A DNA stretch of 32,533 bases from Opitutia bacterium (GTDB lineage Bacteria; Verrucomicrobiota; Verrucomicrobiia; Opitutales; Opitutaceae): assembly GCA_947474365.1 (NCBI GenBank), contig CANJIU010000106.1, positions 1-32,533 on the forward strand, read 5' to 3'. This document shows, in pieces, positions 1 through 7,333 of this stretch (positions within the stretch are counted from its first letter, which is position 1; every line of letters starts with the position of its first letter). The position numbers were made by a program, and so were the translations under genes. The notes beneath the pieces were generated by a model. That model worked only from the letters and a program-made list of their open reading frames with translations, did no database searches and was not told the origin of the DNA.

Positions 1-111
1 ACCTCAAGCGGCTGCATCGGCTCGGCGCCGCACCAAAACCGGCCTTCGCGGGGTGAAACCGCCGGCCAAACCTGTATCCAACGCAAATATACGACAAAAA
101 CCCGTCCCTCC

Positions 112-130
112 CGCCGTGCTCCGCACGGCG
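112..130. repeat. Hairpin, 7-bp stem
   Basis: Perfect inverted repeat CGCCGTG (112-118) and CACGGCG (124-130) around a 5-base loop. It directly abuts the larger dyad at 131-228. Confidence 0.65.
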
Positions 131-228
131 CTCAGCAGCCCGTCAGAGGTGGGCCTCCCGTCGCCGGAAAAATTTTGGAAAATCACCCCCAAGCCTGATT
201 TTCCAAGTCCGACGGGCTGCTAGCTGAG
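131..228. repeat. Nested inverted-repeat element (REP/MITE-like)
   Basis: The outer arms are AGCAGCCCGTC (134-144) and GACGGGCTGCT (211-221). They extend outward through CTCAGC (131-136) and GCTGAG (223-228) with a small bulge. Inside is a second perfect 11-bp dyad, TTGGAAAATCA (175-185) and TGATTTTCCAA (196-206), around a 10-base loop. The roughly 98-bp unit contains no gene. Nested dyads of this size suit a non-autonomous mobile element or a REP-type sequence; no transposase lies in the window. Confidence 0.6.
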
Positions 229-249
229 AATGCGCCGGCAACCGCATTC
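228..249. repeat. Hairpin, 7-bp stem
   Basis: Perfect inverted repeat GAATGCG (228-234) and CGCATTC (243-249) with an 8-base loop. It starts at the last base of the larger dyad, so three hairpins run end to end. Confidence 0.6.
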
Positions 250-423
250 CCGCGAGGGGAGGTGGAGAGCAGTCGGAGAGCACGACGCGCAGTCCGTAAC
301 GGCGGTGAAGCGCATCCAATGAGCCGCGATCGTTTTATCCAACTGTGGGCGATACCCCCTGGATCGCCCTTCCTTTCGACCCCAGACCGACCGGAATCGT
401 CGGGGCGCGACCGCCCTGCCGGC

Positions 424-467
424 TCCTTGCCGTGTCCTTGCCGTGCCCTTGCCGTGTCCTTGCCGTG
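424..467. repeat. Four tandem copies of an 11-bp unit
   Basis: TCCTTGCCGTG occurs at 424-434, 435-445, 446-456 (first base C) and 457-467, and a partial unit follows. Eleven bases is not a multiple of three, so this is not a protein repeat in one frame. It lies in the non-coding leader region. Confidence 0.85.
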
Positions 468-613
468 TCCCTTCTGGGCGTTTTCTGGCTGCCGGCCGGG
501 TTTCGGCGCTCCTGATCTTGCCGACGAGCCGCACCGCAAGTGAAGCCTGTTTATCGGTATCACCTGATCGCTGTCGCCTCTCACCCCTCCATCTCCATGT
601 CTGGAAACTGGGG

Positions 614-631
614 ACGCGACGCCCGTCGCGT
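614..631. repeat. Palindrome ACGCGACG-CC-CGTCGCGT
   Basis: Two 8-base arms (614-621 and 624-631) are perfectly complementary around 2 bases. As RNA it would fold as a shorter stem with a larger loop. No T-run follows, so a terminator role is not supported. Confidence 0.5.
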
Positions 632-948
632 GGTTCGATGTTCGAAACCGCGGCTAGGGCGTCGCGGCTCCAGCTCGATCGTGATGGCGGCAATGTGATT
701 TTTTGCGTGCCCCATGAAGAAAGCCGTCGGGCAACGCCTCGGGCGATCGACGTCGGGCTCCTTGTGCTCCGCGCCAAGCCACCATTAAACGTCCAACGGA
801 GGACGGAGGGGCGAGGGGTGACCGGTGGCGCGAAGTATGGCAGCTTCACGGGCCCATGTGATCGGTGCATACCTGCTCGGATCGAAGCGGGCGTTGGTTC
901 CCGCGCGGGGCTGGCCGCGTCTTGTCCTGCAGCGTTCAGCGCGATCCC

Positions 949-2358
949 GTGTCTGGAAGTATTGTCCATTTTCCGCGAACCGTTGTACCCTTGGCGGCGA
1001 CTGTGGGTGCGGTGGCGGTTGTGCTGCTGTGGGTGGCGTGGTCGGGCTTGGGTGATGTGCAGCCGCGGATGCCCGGCACCGATCGTGCCCCGGAGGGCGA
1101 GGGCGTCGGGGGCGTGAATCCGGTCTTGGCCGGCCGAGCGATCCCGGGCGAAGCGCGGGCCGCGGAGTTGGAGGGAGCGTGGCCGGGCTTTCGCGGGGCG
1201 GATCGGACGGGTGTCAGTCGGGAGGGGACGACCCTGGCGCGGACGTGGGGTCCGGCGGGGCCGCGTGAGCTTTGGTCGGTGGATGTCGGCGAAGGTTACG
1301 GTGGCGCCGCGGTTTCGGGCGGACGCGTCTTCCTGATGGATTACGATCGGGCCGGCCGGCAGAGTGCCCTGCGCTGCCTGTCCCTCGCCGATGGACGTGA
1401 AATCTGGCGCTACGTCTATCCACTGGCGATGAAACGCAATCACGGCATGACCCGCACCGTGCCGGCGATCGCGGGGAACCTGGTGGTGGCGATGGATCCC
1501 AAGTGCAACGTGGTGTGTGCCGACGCGGCGGGCGGAGACCTGCGTTGGAGCATCAACCTCGTGCGCGAGTATGGCGCCACCGTGCCGCCGTGGTACACGG
1601 GGCAATGTCCGCTGATCGACGGCGACCGCGCGATTTTCGCGCCGGCGGGCAACGCCGCCCTCCTCATCGCGGTCGACCTCGCCACCGGCAAACTCATCTG
1701 GAAATCGCCCAATCCCCGCGGGTGGAAGATGACGCATTCCTCCGTCATGGCGATGGAATGGGCCGGACGCCGCATGTATGTCTACTGCGGCAGCGGCGGC
1801 GTGGTCGGTGTGGCGGCGGCGGACGGTGCGTTGCTCTGGGACACCACCGAATGGAAAATCAGCATCGCGACCGTCCCGTCTCCCCTCGTGCTGGAGGAGG
1901 GCCGGCTCTTTCTCTCCGGCGGCTACAACGCCGGCAGCCTGATGCTCGAACTGCGCGAGGAGGCGGGAAAAATCGTCCCGCATCCGGTTTTCCGGCTGCC
2001 CCCGGAGACGTTTGGCGCCACGCAACATTCTCCGGTGCTCGTGCAGGGCCGGCTCTACGGCATCCGGGCCAACGGGCACTTCGTTTGCCTCGACCCGCAG
2101 GGCAAGGTGGTCTGGTCCAGCGGCTCGGCCGGACAATTCGGGCTCGGCTCGTTCCTGCTCGCAGCCGGCCTGGGATTCGCTCTGAACGACAGCGGCGTGC
2201 TGAGCCTGTTCGAGGCCCCTGCGGAAAAGTTCAACCTGCTCGCCCGCGCCCAAGTGCTCAAGGGCCGCGAGTCCTGGGGCCCGATGGCCCTCGCCGGCGG
2301 ACGCCTCCTCGTCCGGGACCTGACCAAACTCATCTGCCTCGACGTCGCCGCCCGATGA
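949..2358 (+). CDS. Membrane-anchored PQQ-like beta-propeller protein
   Basis: About 469 residues from GTG at 949; the frame stays open to a GTG at 865, so the start is uncertain. I prefer 949 because it places a hydrophobic segment (about residues 11-33, VVPLAATVGAVAVVLLWVAW) near the N-terminus as an uncleaved anchor or signal. The rest has the spaced W and G/D residues of PQQ-like (BamB-type) propeller blades, beginning with a WPGFRG motif near residue 78. The family is extracytoplasmic and most members have no proven PQQ cofactor, so a dehydrogenase role is not claimed. It is the first gene of the eight-gene redox operon, and its stop overlaps the next start (ATGA). The sixth gene encodes a second, distinct propeller with the same opening motif. 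Confidence 0.85.
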   Translation: MSGSIVHFPRTVVPLAATVGAVAVVLLWVAWSGLGDVQPRMPGTDRAPEGEGVGGVNPVLAGRAIPGEARAAELEGAWPGFRGADRTGVSREGTTLARTWGPAGPRELWSVDVGEGYGGAAVSGGRVFLMDYDRAGRQSALRCLSLADGREIWRYVYPLAMKRNHGMTRTVPAIAGNLVVAMDPKCNVVCADAAGGDLRWSINLVREYGATVPPWYTGQCPLIDGDRAIFAPAGNAALLIAVDLATGKLIWKSPNPRGWKMTHSSVMAMEWAGRRMYVYCGSGGVVGVAAADGALLWDTTEWKISIATVPSPLVLEEGRLFLSGGYNAGSLMLELREEAGKIVPHPVFRLPPETFGATQHSPVLVQGRLYGIRANGHFVCLDPQGKVVWSSGSAGQFGLGSFLLAAGLGFALNDSGVLSLFEAPAEKFNLLARAQVLKGRESWGPMALAGGRLLVRDLTKLICLDVAAR

Positions 2359-2627
2359 ATCCGAACACACCCTCCGCATCGCCGACTGACTCCAGCGCGT
2401 CGCGGGATGCTTCCCGCCGCGAATTCTTTCGCGCGGCGCTCCGTTACTCGGTGCTGACGGGATTGGGTGGTTTGGTGACGTCTTCGATCGTCCGGCGTGC
2501 CCCGCTCACCGGTTCGGTCTGTCCCGGCTCCGGCGAATGCCGCCGCTGCACCCTGGCGGACGGCTGCACGCGACCGCGCACCGCCGGCCCCGATCCCCGT
2601 CCGCTCCGAACCCAACGCGCGTCATGA
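2355..2627 (+). CDS. Small Tat-exported four-cysteine protein
   Basis: Ninety residues. The start overlaps the previous stop and the stop overlaps the next start (both ATGA), which strongly supports a real, translationally coupled gene. Residues 20-41 form a twin-arginine signal (SRREFFRAALR followed by a hydrophobic stretch). The short remainder has cysteines 56, 62, 65 and 71 in the spacing C-x5-C-x2-C-x5-C, which could bind one iron-sulfur cluster or a metal. Tat export suits a protein that receives its cofactor in the cytoplasm. The C-terminus is Pro/Arg-rich with no recognised domain. I do not recognise the family. The position among other Tat iron-sulfur proteins suggests a small electron carrier or accessory subunit; that is inference. 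Confidence 0.75.
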   Translation: MNPNTPSASPTDSSASRDASRREFFRAALRYSVLTGLGGLVTSSIVRRAPLTGSVCPGSGECRRCTLADGCTRPRTAGPDPRPLRTQRAS

Positions 2628-3646
2628 ACCCTTCGCCGCCCACCCCGTCGTTTTCCCGCCGCCAGTTCGTGCGCAAAGTGGCAGAAGGCGCCATGTGGGC
2701 CGGCGCCGCCGCGGCCGCCTGGCGTGAGATGCACGCGGCCGAGACCAATCCGTTTGCCTACGACGTGAAACGGTTCAGCCGAACGGATCCCGCGCTCCTT
2801 GGCTGGGCGGAAACCCGCCGCAGGACGTGCCCGGTCAAGGAGGCCCGCCGGCTCGCGTTCGGTCCCGACGATGCGGTGTACATCGCGGCCGGCACCCAGG
2901 TCGTGCGTTGGTCCGACGCTGGTGATCGCCCGAACCTTGAGCTGGGCGCTCCCGTGCGCGGCGTGGGCGTGGCGGCGGACGGGACGCTCTTTGTGGCGCT
3001 GACGGATCGGCTCGCGGTATTCGATCCGGCTGGACGGCGGCTGGCCGACTGGCGGGTCCCCGGTGCCAGGACCTGGTTCACCGGGCTCGCGATCTCCGAC
3101 CACGCGGTGTTTGCGGCGGACTCCGGCCAGAGGGTTGTCTGGCGTTTCGACCGGGCGGGCAAGGTGCTTGGGCGGGTCGGCGAGCGCGACGCCACCCGCG
3201 GCGTGCCCGGCATCGTCCTGTCGAGTCCGTATCTCGATGTCCGGCTTCACTCCGACGGGCTGCTCCGGATCAACAACACCGGCCGGCATCGGGTCGAGGT
3301 CTATACGCCCGACGGTGATTTCGAACAGGCGTGGGGCGAACCGTCTGCGGCGATTCACGGCTTCTGCGGGTGTTGCAACCCGATCGGCCTGGCGCTGCTG
3401 CCCGACGGCCGCACCGTGACCTGCGAAAAGGGCCTGCCGCGCGTGAAGGTGTACCGCGCGGACGGCAGCCTGGAGTCGGTCGTCGCCGGACCGGAGGCGT
3501 TCGCCGAAAACACCCGGCAAACCGCTCCGCCCGCCGGGGGCACCCGGGGTGGCCTCGATGCCGGCGTCGATTCCCGCGGTCGTATCCATATTCTCGATCG
3601 TGTCACCGGCGAGGTGCGCACGATGCAACCGGGGAGCCGGGCATGA
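2624..3646 (+). CDS. Tat-exported NHL-type beta-propeller with CGCC motif
   Basis: 340 residues, with ATG at 2624 overlapping the previous stop. The N-terminus has a twin-arginine motif (SRRQFVRK) and an Ala-rich hydrophobic stretch ending in HAA, so the protein is probably periplasmic. The body has NHL/SMP-30-like repeats such as FGPDDAVYIAA, VAADGTLFVAL and LLPDGRTVTCEKG. A striking HGFCGCCNP segment puts cysteines at 248, 250 and 251, inside a propeller that otherwise has few. The cysteines may bind a metal, accept electrons or form a disulfide. Because it is cotranscribed with a Tat ferredoxin and a membrane iron-sulfur protein, it may be the periplasmic reactive or docking subunit. The substrate is unknown. 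Confidence 0.82.
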   Translation: MNPSPPTPSFSRRQFVRKVAEGAMWAGAAAAAWREMHAAETNPFAYDVKRFSRTDPALLGWAETRRRTCPVKEARRLAFGPDDAVYIAAGTQVVRWSDAGDRPNLELGAPVRGVGVAADGTLFVALTDRLAVFDPAGRRLADWRVPGARTWFTGLAISDHAVFAADSGQRVVWRFDRAGKVLGRVGERDATRGVPGIVLSSPYLDVRLHSDGLLRINNTGRHRVEVYTPDGDFEQAWGEPSAAIHGFCGCCNPIGLALLPDGRTVTCEKGLPRVKVYRADGSLESVVAGPEAFAENTRQTAPPAGGTRGGLDAGVDSRGRIHILDRVTGEVRTMQPGSRA

Positions 3647-4212
3647 GCGCCGGGCCCGACAGCGCTCCGGTCAACCGCCGCCAGTTTCTGCGCGACGGTG
3701 CCCGGCTGGTCGCGCTGACGGGCACGGGCGGACTGGTCGGGCTGCTCGCCAGCCGCACCGGTGCGCAGACGCTGGTGTGGCAAATCGACCCGCTGAAATG
3801 CGTGCATTGCGGCAACTGCGCCACCCGCTGCGTGCTCGAGCAGTCGGCCGTGAAGTGCGTGCATGCGTATGCGCTGTGCGGCCACTGCCAGCTGTGCACC
3901 GGGTATTTCGAGCCCGAGCCCAACGCGCTGACCACCGCCGCGGAAAACCAGCAATGCCCCACCGCCGCGATCAACCGCACCTACATCGAGGACCCCTATT
4001 ACGAGTACACGATCGATGAAGGGCGGTGCATCGGCTGCGCGAAGTGCGTCGAGGGCTGTTCGCGCTTCGGCAATGGCTCGCTCTTTCTGCAGATCCGGCA
4101 CGACCGCTGCGTCAACTGCAACGACTGCGCGATTGCGCGGTCCTGTCCCACCGAGGCGATCACGCGCGTGCCGGTGGGCCACCCGTACAAGCTGAAGGCG
4201 GACTCCCACTGA
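3643..4212 (+). CDS. Tat-exported polyferredoxin (4Fe-4S)
   Basis: 189 residues with an N-terminal twin-arginine signal (NRRQFLRDGARL, then a hydrophobic segment and an AQ-type cleavage site near residue 42). The mature part is rich in cysteine motifs: CVHCGNCATRC, CGHCQLC, CIGCAKCVEGC and CVNCNDCAIARSCP. This should hold several [4Fe-4S] clusters and mark an exported electron carrier of the DmsB/NrfC/HybA general type. The ATG overlaps the previous stop. The next gene encodes a NosR/NapH-type membrane protein, the usual sort of partner for passing electrons across the membrane. Cluster number and donor/acceptor direction cannot be fixed from sequence. Confidence 0.9.
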   Translation: MSAGPDSAPVNRRQFLRDGARLVALTGTGGLVGLLASRTGAQTLVWQIDPLKCVHCGNCATRCVLEQSAVKCVHAYALCGHCQLCTGYFEPEPNALTTAAENQQCPTAAINRTYIEDPYYEYTIDEGRCIGCAKCVEGCSRFGNGSLFLQIRHDRCVNCNDCAIARSCPTEAITRVPVGHPYKLKADSH

Positions 4213-4214
4213 CC

Positions 4215-5555
4215 ATGGCCCGCCGCGCGCTCCTCCTCCTCGGTCTGTGGTGGTCGTTTGCCGGCGCGGCGGAGCCGCGGTTTCCTCCCCCTGATTTCGA
4301 GAGCGGACATCAATTGCCCTTCACGACGACGCCGGCGCCGCGGGCGGCGGCCTGGCAGTATGTCGATCTCGCGGTGCTGGCCGCGGCCCTCGCCGGGTCG
4401 ACCTGGCTGGGCTATCGGACGCGGTCGCGTCGGGGACTGCAGGTCCTCGCGCTTTTCTCGCTGGCGTACTTCGGATTCTATCGGGAGGGCTGCATCTGCT
4501 CGATCGGCTCGCTGCAGAACGTCGCGCTCACGCTGTTCGATCGCACCTACGCGATTCCGCTGACGGTGCTCGCGTTCTTCCTGCTGCCGATCGTGGTCGC
4601 GCTCTTCTTTGGCCGCACGTTTTGCGCGGCCGTCTGCCCGCATGGCGCCCTGCAGGATCTGGTGCTGGTGAAGCCGCTGCCGGTGCCGGCGTGGCTCGAG
4701 CACGGGTTGGGCGTTATTCCCTTCCTCTTCCTCGGGGCCGGGGCGATTTTTGCGGCGACGGGCTGCGGCTTTGTCATCTGTCGCTACGACCCGTTTGTGC
4801 CGCTCTTCCGCCTCTCGGGCTCGCTCACGTTGCTCTCGCTCGGAGCGGCGTTTGTGATCGTAGGGCTGTTCATTGGACGCCCGTACTGCCGCTTCTTCTG
4901 TCCCTACGGGGCCCTCCTGCGTCTCTGCGCCCTGGCCGCGAAGTGGCGCGTGCGCGTGACGCCCGACGTGTGCACGCAATGCCGGTTGTGCGAACACGCG
5001 TGTCCCTACGGCGCGATGCGCGAACCGACCCCGGCGGGGGCGCCGGCGGAATCGCCTGTCGCCGAGCGGCGCCGGCTCGGGAAAGCCCTGCTGGTGCTGC
5101 CGCTGTTGATTGCGGGCGGGGCGTTGAGCGGGTCGCGACTGGGTCCAGCGGCGGCGCAGATGCATCCCACCGTCGCACTCGCGGAGCGGTATTTAGCCAA
5201 CCGGCAGACTCCGGCCAATTATCCGCCGATGAGCGCGGAGGCCCTCTCGCTGGAGCGGGCCGCTGCCGACCCCGACGCGCTGCTGACGTCCGCCAAGGCG
5301 ATCCGGGCGCAAATCAGCCTGGCGGCGTGGCTGTTTGGCGGCTGGGCCGGTCTCGTCATCGGCGTGAAACTGATCGCGCTCTCGGTGCGCGTCACGCGCA
5401 CGGACTTCGAACCCGATCGCGGCGCCTGCGTGGCCTGCGCCCGCTGTTTTCTTTCCTGCCCCAACGAACGCGCGCGGGTGGGGCTTCCGCCCGAACCCGG
5501 TACAGCCGCGCCTCTTCCGGCGACCGTGCCCGTCCCTGCCGCCCGGACCGCCTGA
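4215..5555 (+). CDS. NosR/NapH-type membrane iron-sulfur protein
   Basis: 446 residues, beginning 2 bases after the previous stop. A signal-like N-terminus and about six or seven membrane segments are visible. The NosR/NapH hallmarks are present: two CxxxCP motifs at residues 137-142 and 225-230, a [4Fe-4S] motif at C253/C256/C259/C263 (CTQCRLCEHACP), and a second near the C-terminus at C405/C408/C411/C415 (CVACARCFLSCP). Further cysteines occur at 93 and 95 (CIC). NosR lacks nothing here except its periplasmic FMN-binding domain, so the protein is closer to NapH. Family members pass electrons between quinol or cytoplasmic donors and periplasmic partners. It is probably the membrane hub of this operon. 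No nitrous oxide or nitrate reductase gene is nearby. Confidence 0.9.
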   Translation: MARRALLLLGLWWSFAGAAEPRFPPPDFESGHQLPFTTTPAPRAAAWQYVDLAVLAAALAGSTWLGYRTRSRRGLQVLALFSLAYFGFYREGCICSIGSLQNVALTLFDRTYAIPLTVLAFFLLPIVVALFFGRTFCAAVCPHGALQDLVLVKPLPVPAWLEHGLGVIPFLFLGAGAIFAATGCGFVICRYDPFVPLFRLSGSLTLLSLGAAFVIVGLFIGRPYCRFFCPYGALLRLCALAAKWRVRVTPDVCTQCRLCEHACPYGAMREPTPAGAPAESPVAERRRLGKALLVLPLLIAGGALSGSRLGPAAAQMHPTVALAERYLANRQTPANYPPMSAEALSLERAAADPDALLTSAKAIRAQISLAAWLFGGWAGLVIGVKLIALSVRVTRTDFEPDRGACVACARCFLSCPNERARVGLPPEPGTAAPLPATVPVPAARTA

Positions 5556-5557
5556 CG

Positions 5558-7333
5558 ATGACCGCGAATCCCTTCACTGTGCTCCGCCGCTTCGCCGCCG
5601 CCCTCGCCGGCATCGCGGCGACGTTCTCGATCGTGGTGGCGGGCCTGCTGCTCTGGCTGCATTTCAGCGCGACGACGAACGACCCGTGGAAATCGCCGCA
5701 ACTGCTCGAGCTGAAGGAGCAATTGCAGGCCGCGCCGAAGGACGAGGTGGTCAAGGCGCGAATCCGGGAACTCGATTTTCAATTTCGCCAGCGTTACGTC
5801 CAGCGGTTGCGGCTGGGTGCGACCGGTGGCTGGCTGCTGGTCGCGGGAGCAGTGGTCTTTGTCGTCGCATTCCGGACGGCCGCAGCGGCGGGAAAACGCC
5901 TGCCGCAGCCCAAGCCGGATCCGCAGGCGTCCGCCCATGCGGCGAGGCGCGCGGCGCAGTCCCGTCGTGCCGTGGCCGTCGCCGGGGTGGTCTGCGGTAG
6001 CACCCTGCTTGTGGTCGGGTGGGGCGTACCTTCGCATTTTGCGACGCTGCCGGTCGGCAGTGCGCCGCCCGGCGCCGCCGCCGCACCGCCGATGGATCCG
6101 TTGCCGCCGCCCGCGGAGTTTGCCCGGCAATGGCCGCGGTTCCGCGGACCTGACGGCGGCGGCGTGGCTGCAGGCCCCGAGGCGCCGCTGAATTGGGACG
6201 CCGCCACCGGAGCGGGGATCGCATGGAAGGCGGCGGTGCCCGCCCCGGGCTTCAACTCGCCCATCGTCTGGGGCGGAAAGGTGTTTGTGTCCGGCGCCAC
6301 GCGTGAGTCGCGCGAGGTCTTTTGCTTCGATGCCGCGGACGGCCGGCTGGTCTGGCGCTGCCCCATTCCGCTGCCGAAGGGTCCCGGCCTCCGGTCGCCC
6401 GAGCTGTCCGAGGACACGGGCTATGCCGCCCCGACGCTGGCGACCGACGGCCGGCAGGTGTATGCGCTGTTTGGACACGGCGATCTGACCGCCGTGACGC
6501 TGGCCGGCCGGGTGGCGTGGACGAAATTCATCGGTGTGCCGAAAAATCCCTACGGGTTGGCGGCGTCGCTCGCCGTGTGGCAGGGCCGGGTGATCGTGCA
6601 GTTCGACCAGGGAGAAAGCGAGACGTCGACCTCCCGGCTCTGGGCGTTTGACGGTGGCAGCGGCCGGTTGCTTTGGGAGAAAGCCCGCCCCGTCGGCAGC
6701 TCGTGGGCGAGCCCGATCGTCGTCGAGGCCGCGGGCCGGGCGCAAATCATCACGATCGGCGTGCCCTTCGCCATCGCTTACGCCGCGGCGGACGGGGCAG
6801 AACTGTGGCGCGCCAAGGTGATGGAAGGGGAGGTGACGCCGTCGCCGATCTACGCGGGTGGTCTGGTCGTGATCGTCAACCCGGGGCATTCCCTGATCGC
6901 GCTCCGGCCCGACGGTTCCGGCGACGTGACCGGGACGCATGTCGCGTGGCAGACAGTCGAGGGTGTGCCGGATATTTCCAGCCCGGTGAGCGATGGGAAT
7001 TCGGTCTACGTCGTGAACGGCGGTGGTGAACTGCACTGTTTCGAGCTCAAGACCGGCGCCAAGCTCTGGACCAAGGATCTCGATGCGGAGGCGCACGCGT
7101 CGCCAATCCTGATCGGCCGGCGGCTCTATGTGACGTGCACGAACGGGATGACCGTCGTGGCCGAGACGGGTGGGGCTTATCGCGAACTGGCGCGCAACCG
7201 GCTCGGGGAAAAAATCTACGCCTCGCCTGCGGTTGCCGACGGGCGGATTTACCTGCGCGGCGTGCAGCACCTCTTTTGTCTGGCCGACGGCGCGAAACCG
7301 GCCCTTGCGGCCAAAGCCAATCCGGGACCATGA
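5558..7333 (+). CDS. Multi-pass membrane protein with PQQ-like propeller
   Basis: 591 residues, ATG two bases after the previous stop. Hydrophobic segments lie at about residues 12-36, 86-105 and 137-157. A charged, possibly helical linker (about 45-80, rich in K/E/R) sits between the first two. From W192 (WPRFRGPDGGGV) to the end there are PQQ-like blade repeats such as FCFDAADGRLVWR, LWAFDGGSGRLLWE and LHCFELKTGAKLW. An odd number of membrane segments would place N-terminus and propeller on opposite sides, and the propeller is presumably periplasmic. It is a distant relative of the first gene. Location between the membrane iron-sulfur protein and the NADH module implies a structural or redox role in the same complex; this is inferred. 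The stop overlaps the next ATG. Confidence 0.85.
   Translation: MTANPFTVLRRFAAALAGIAATFSIVVAGLLLWLHFSATTNDPWKSPQLLELKEQLQAAPKDEVVKARIRELDFQFRQRYVQRLRLGATGGWLLVAGAVVFVVAFRTAAAAGKRLPQPKPDPQASAHAARRAAQSRRAVAVAGVVCGSTLLVVGWGVPSHFATLPVGSAPPGAAAAPPMDPLPPPAEFARQWPRFRGPDGGGVAAGPEAPLNWDAATGAGIAWKAAVPAPGFNSPIVWGGKVFVSGATRESREVFCFDAADGRLVWRCPIPLPKGPGLRSPELSEDTGYAAPTLATDGRQVYALFGHGDLTAVTLAGRVAWTKFIGVPKNPYGLAASLAVWQGRVIVQFDQGESETSTSRLWAFDGGSGRLLWEKARPVGSSWASPIVVEAAGRAQIITIGVPFAIAYAAADGAELWRAKVMEGEVTPSPIYAGGLVVIVNPGHSLIALRPDGSGDVTGTHVAWQTVEGVPDISSPVSDGNSVYVVNGGGELHCFELKTGAKLWTKDLDAEAHASPILIGRRLYVTCTNGMTVVAETGGAYRELARNRLGEKIYASPAVADGRIYLRGVQHLFCLADGAKPALAAKANPGP

Larger units (their letters stand above)
1..948. 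other. Non-coding region with hairpins and short repeats
   Basis: I see no convincing gene here. Open frames exist on both strands, but none gives a recognisable protein, and the long minus-strand frame also runs through the opposite-strand propeller gene. The stretch holds three consecutive hairpins (112-249), four tandem copies of an 11-bp unit (424-467) and a palindrome (614-631). Such a cluster of dyads is typical of REP/MITE-like sequence or insertion-sequence remnants. The part just before 949 should also contain the promoter of the long operon that follows, but no clear -35/-10 pair stands out. Confidence 0.6.

Noticed and set aside
424..467. CRISPR array
   Set aside because: The copies are contiguous 11-bp units with no spacers, and there are no cas genes.
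949..2358. PQQ-dependent alcohol dehydrogenase
   Set aside because: Blade repeats are present, but I see no catalytic Asp/Glu pattern or disulfide ring motif; the protein is shorter than such enzymes.
220..2379. Long minus-strand open frame of 719 codons
   Set aside because: It lies opposite the propeller gene, has Arg/His/Pro-rich low-complexity sequence typical of a GC-rich shadow frame, and shows no domain.
4215..5555. Genuine NosR for nitrous oxide respiration
   Set aside because: The CxxxCP pairs and ferredoxin motifs match the family, but the periplasmic FMN domain and any nos genes are missing.
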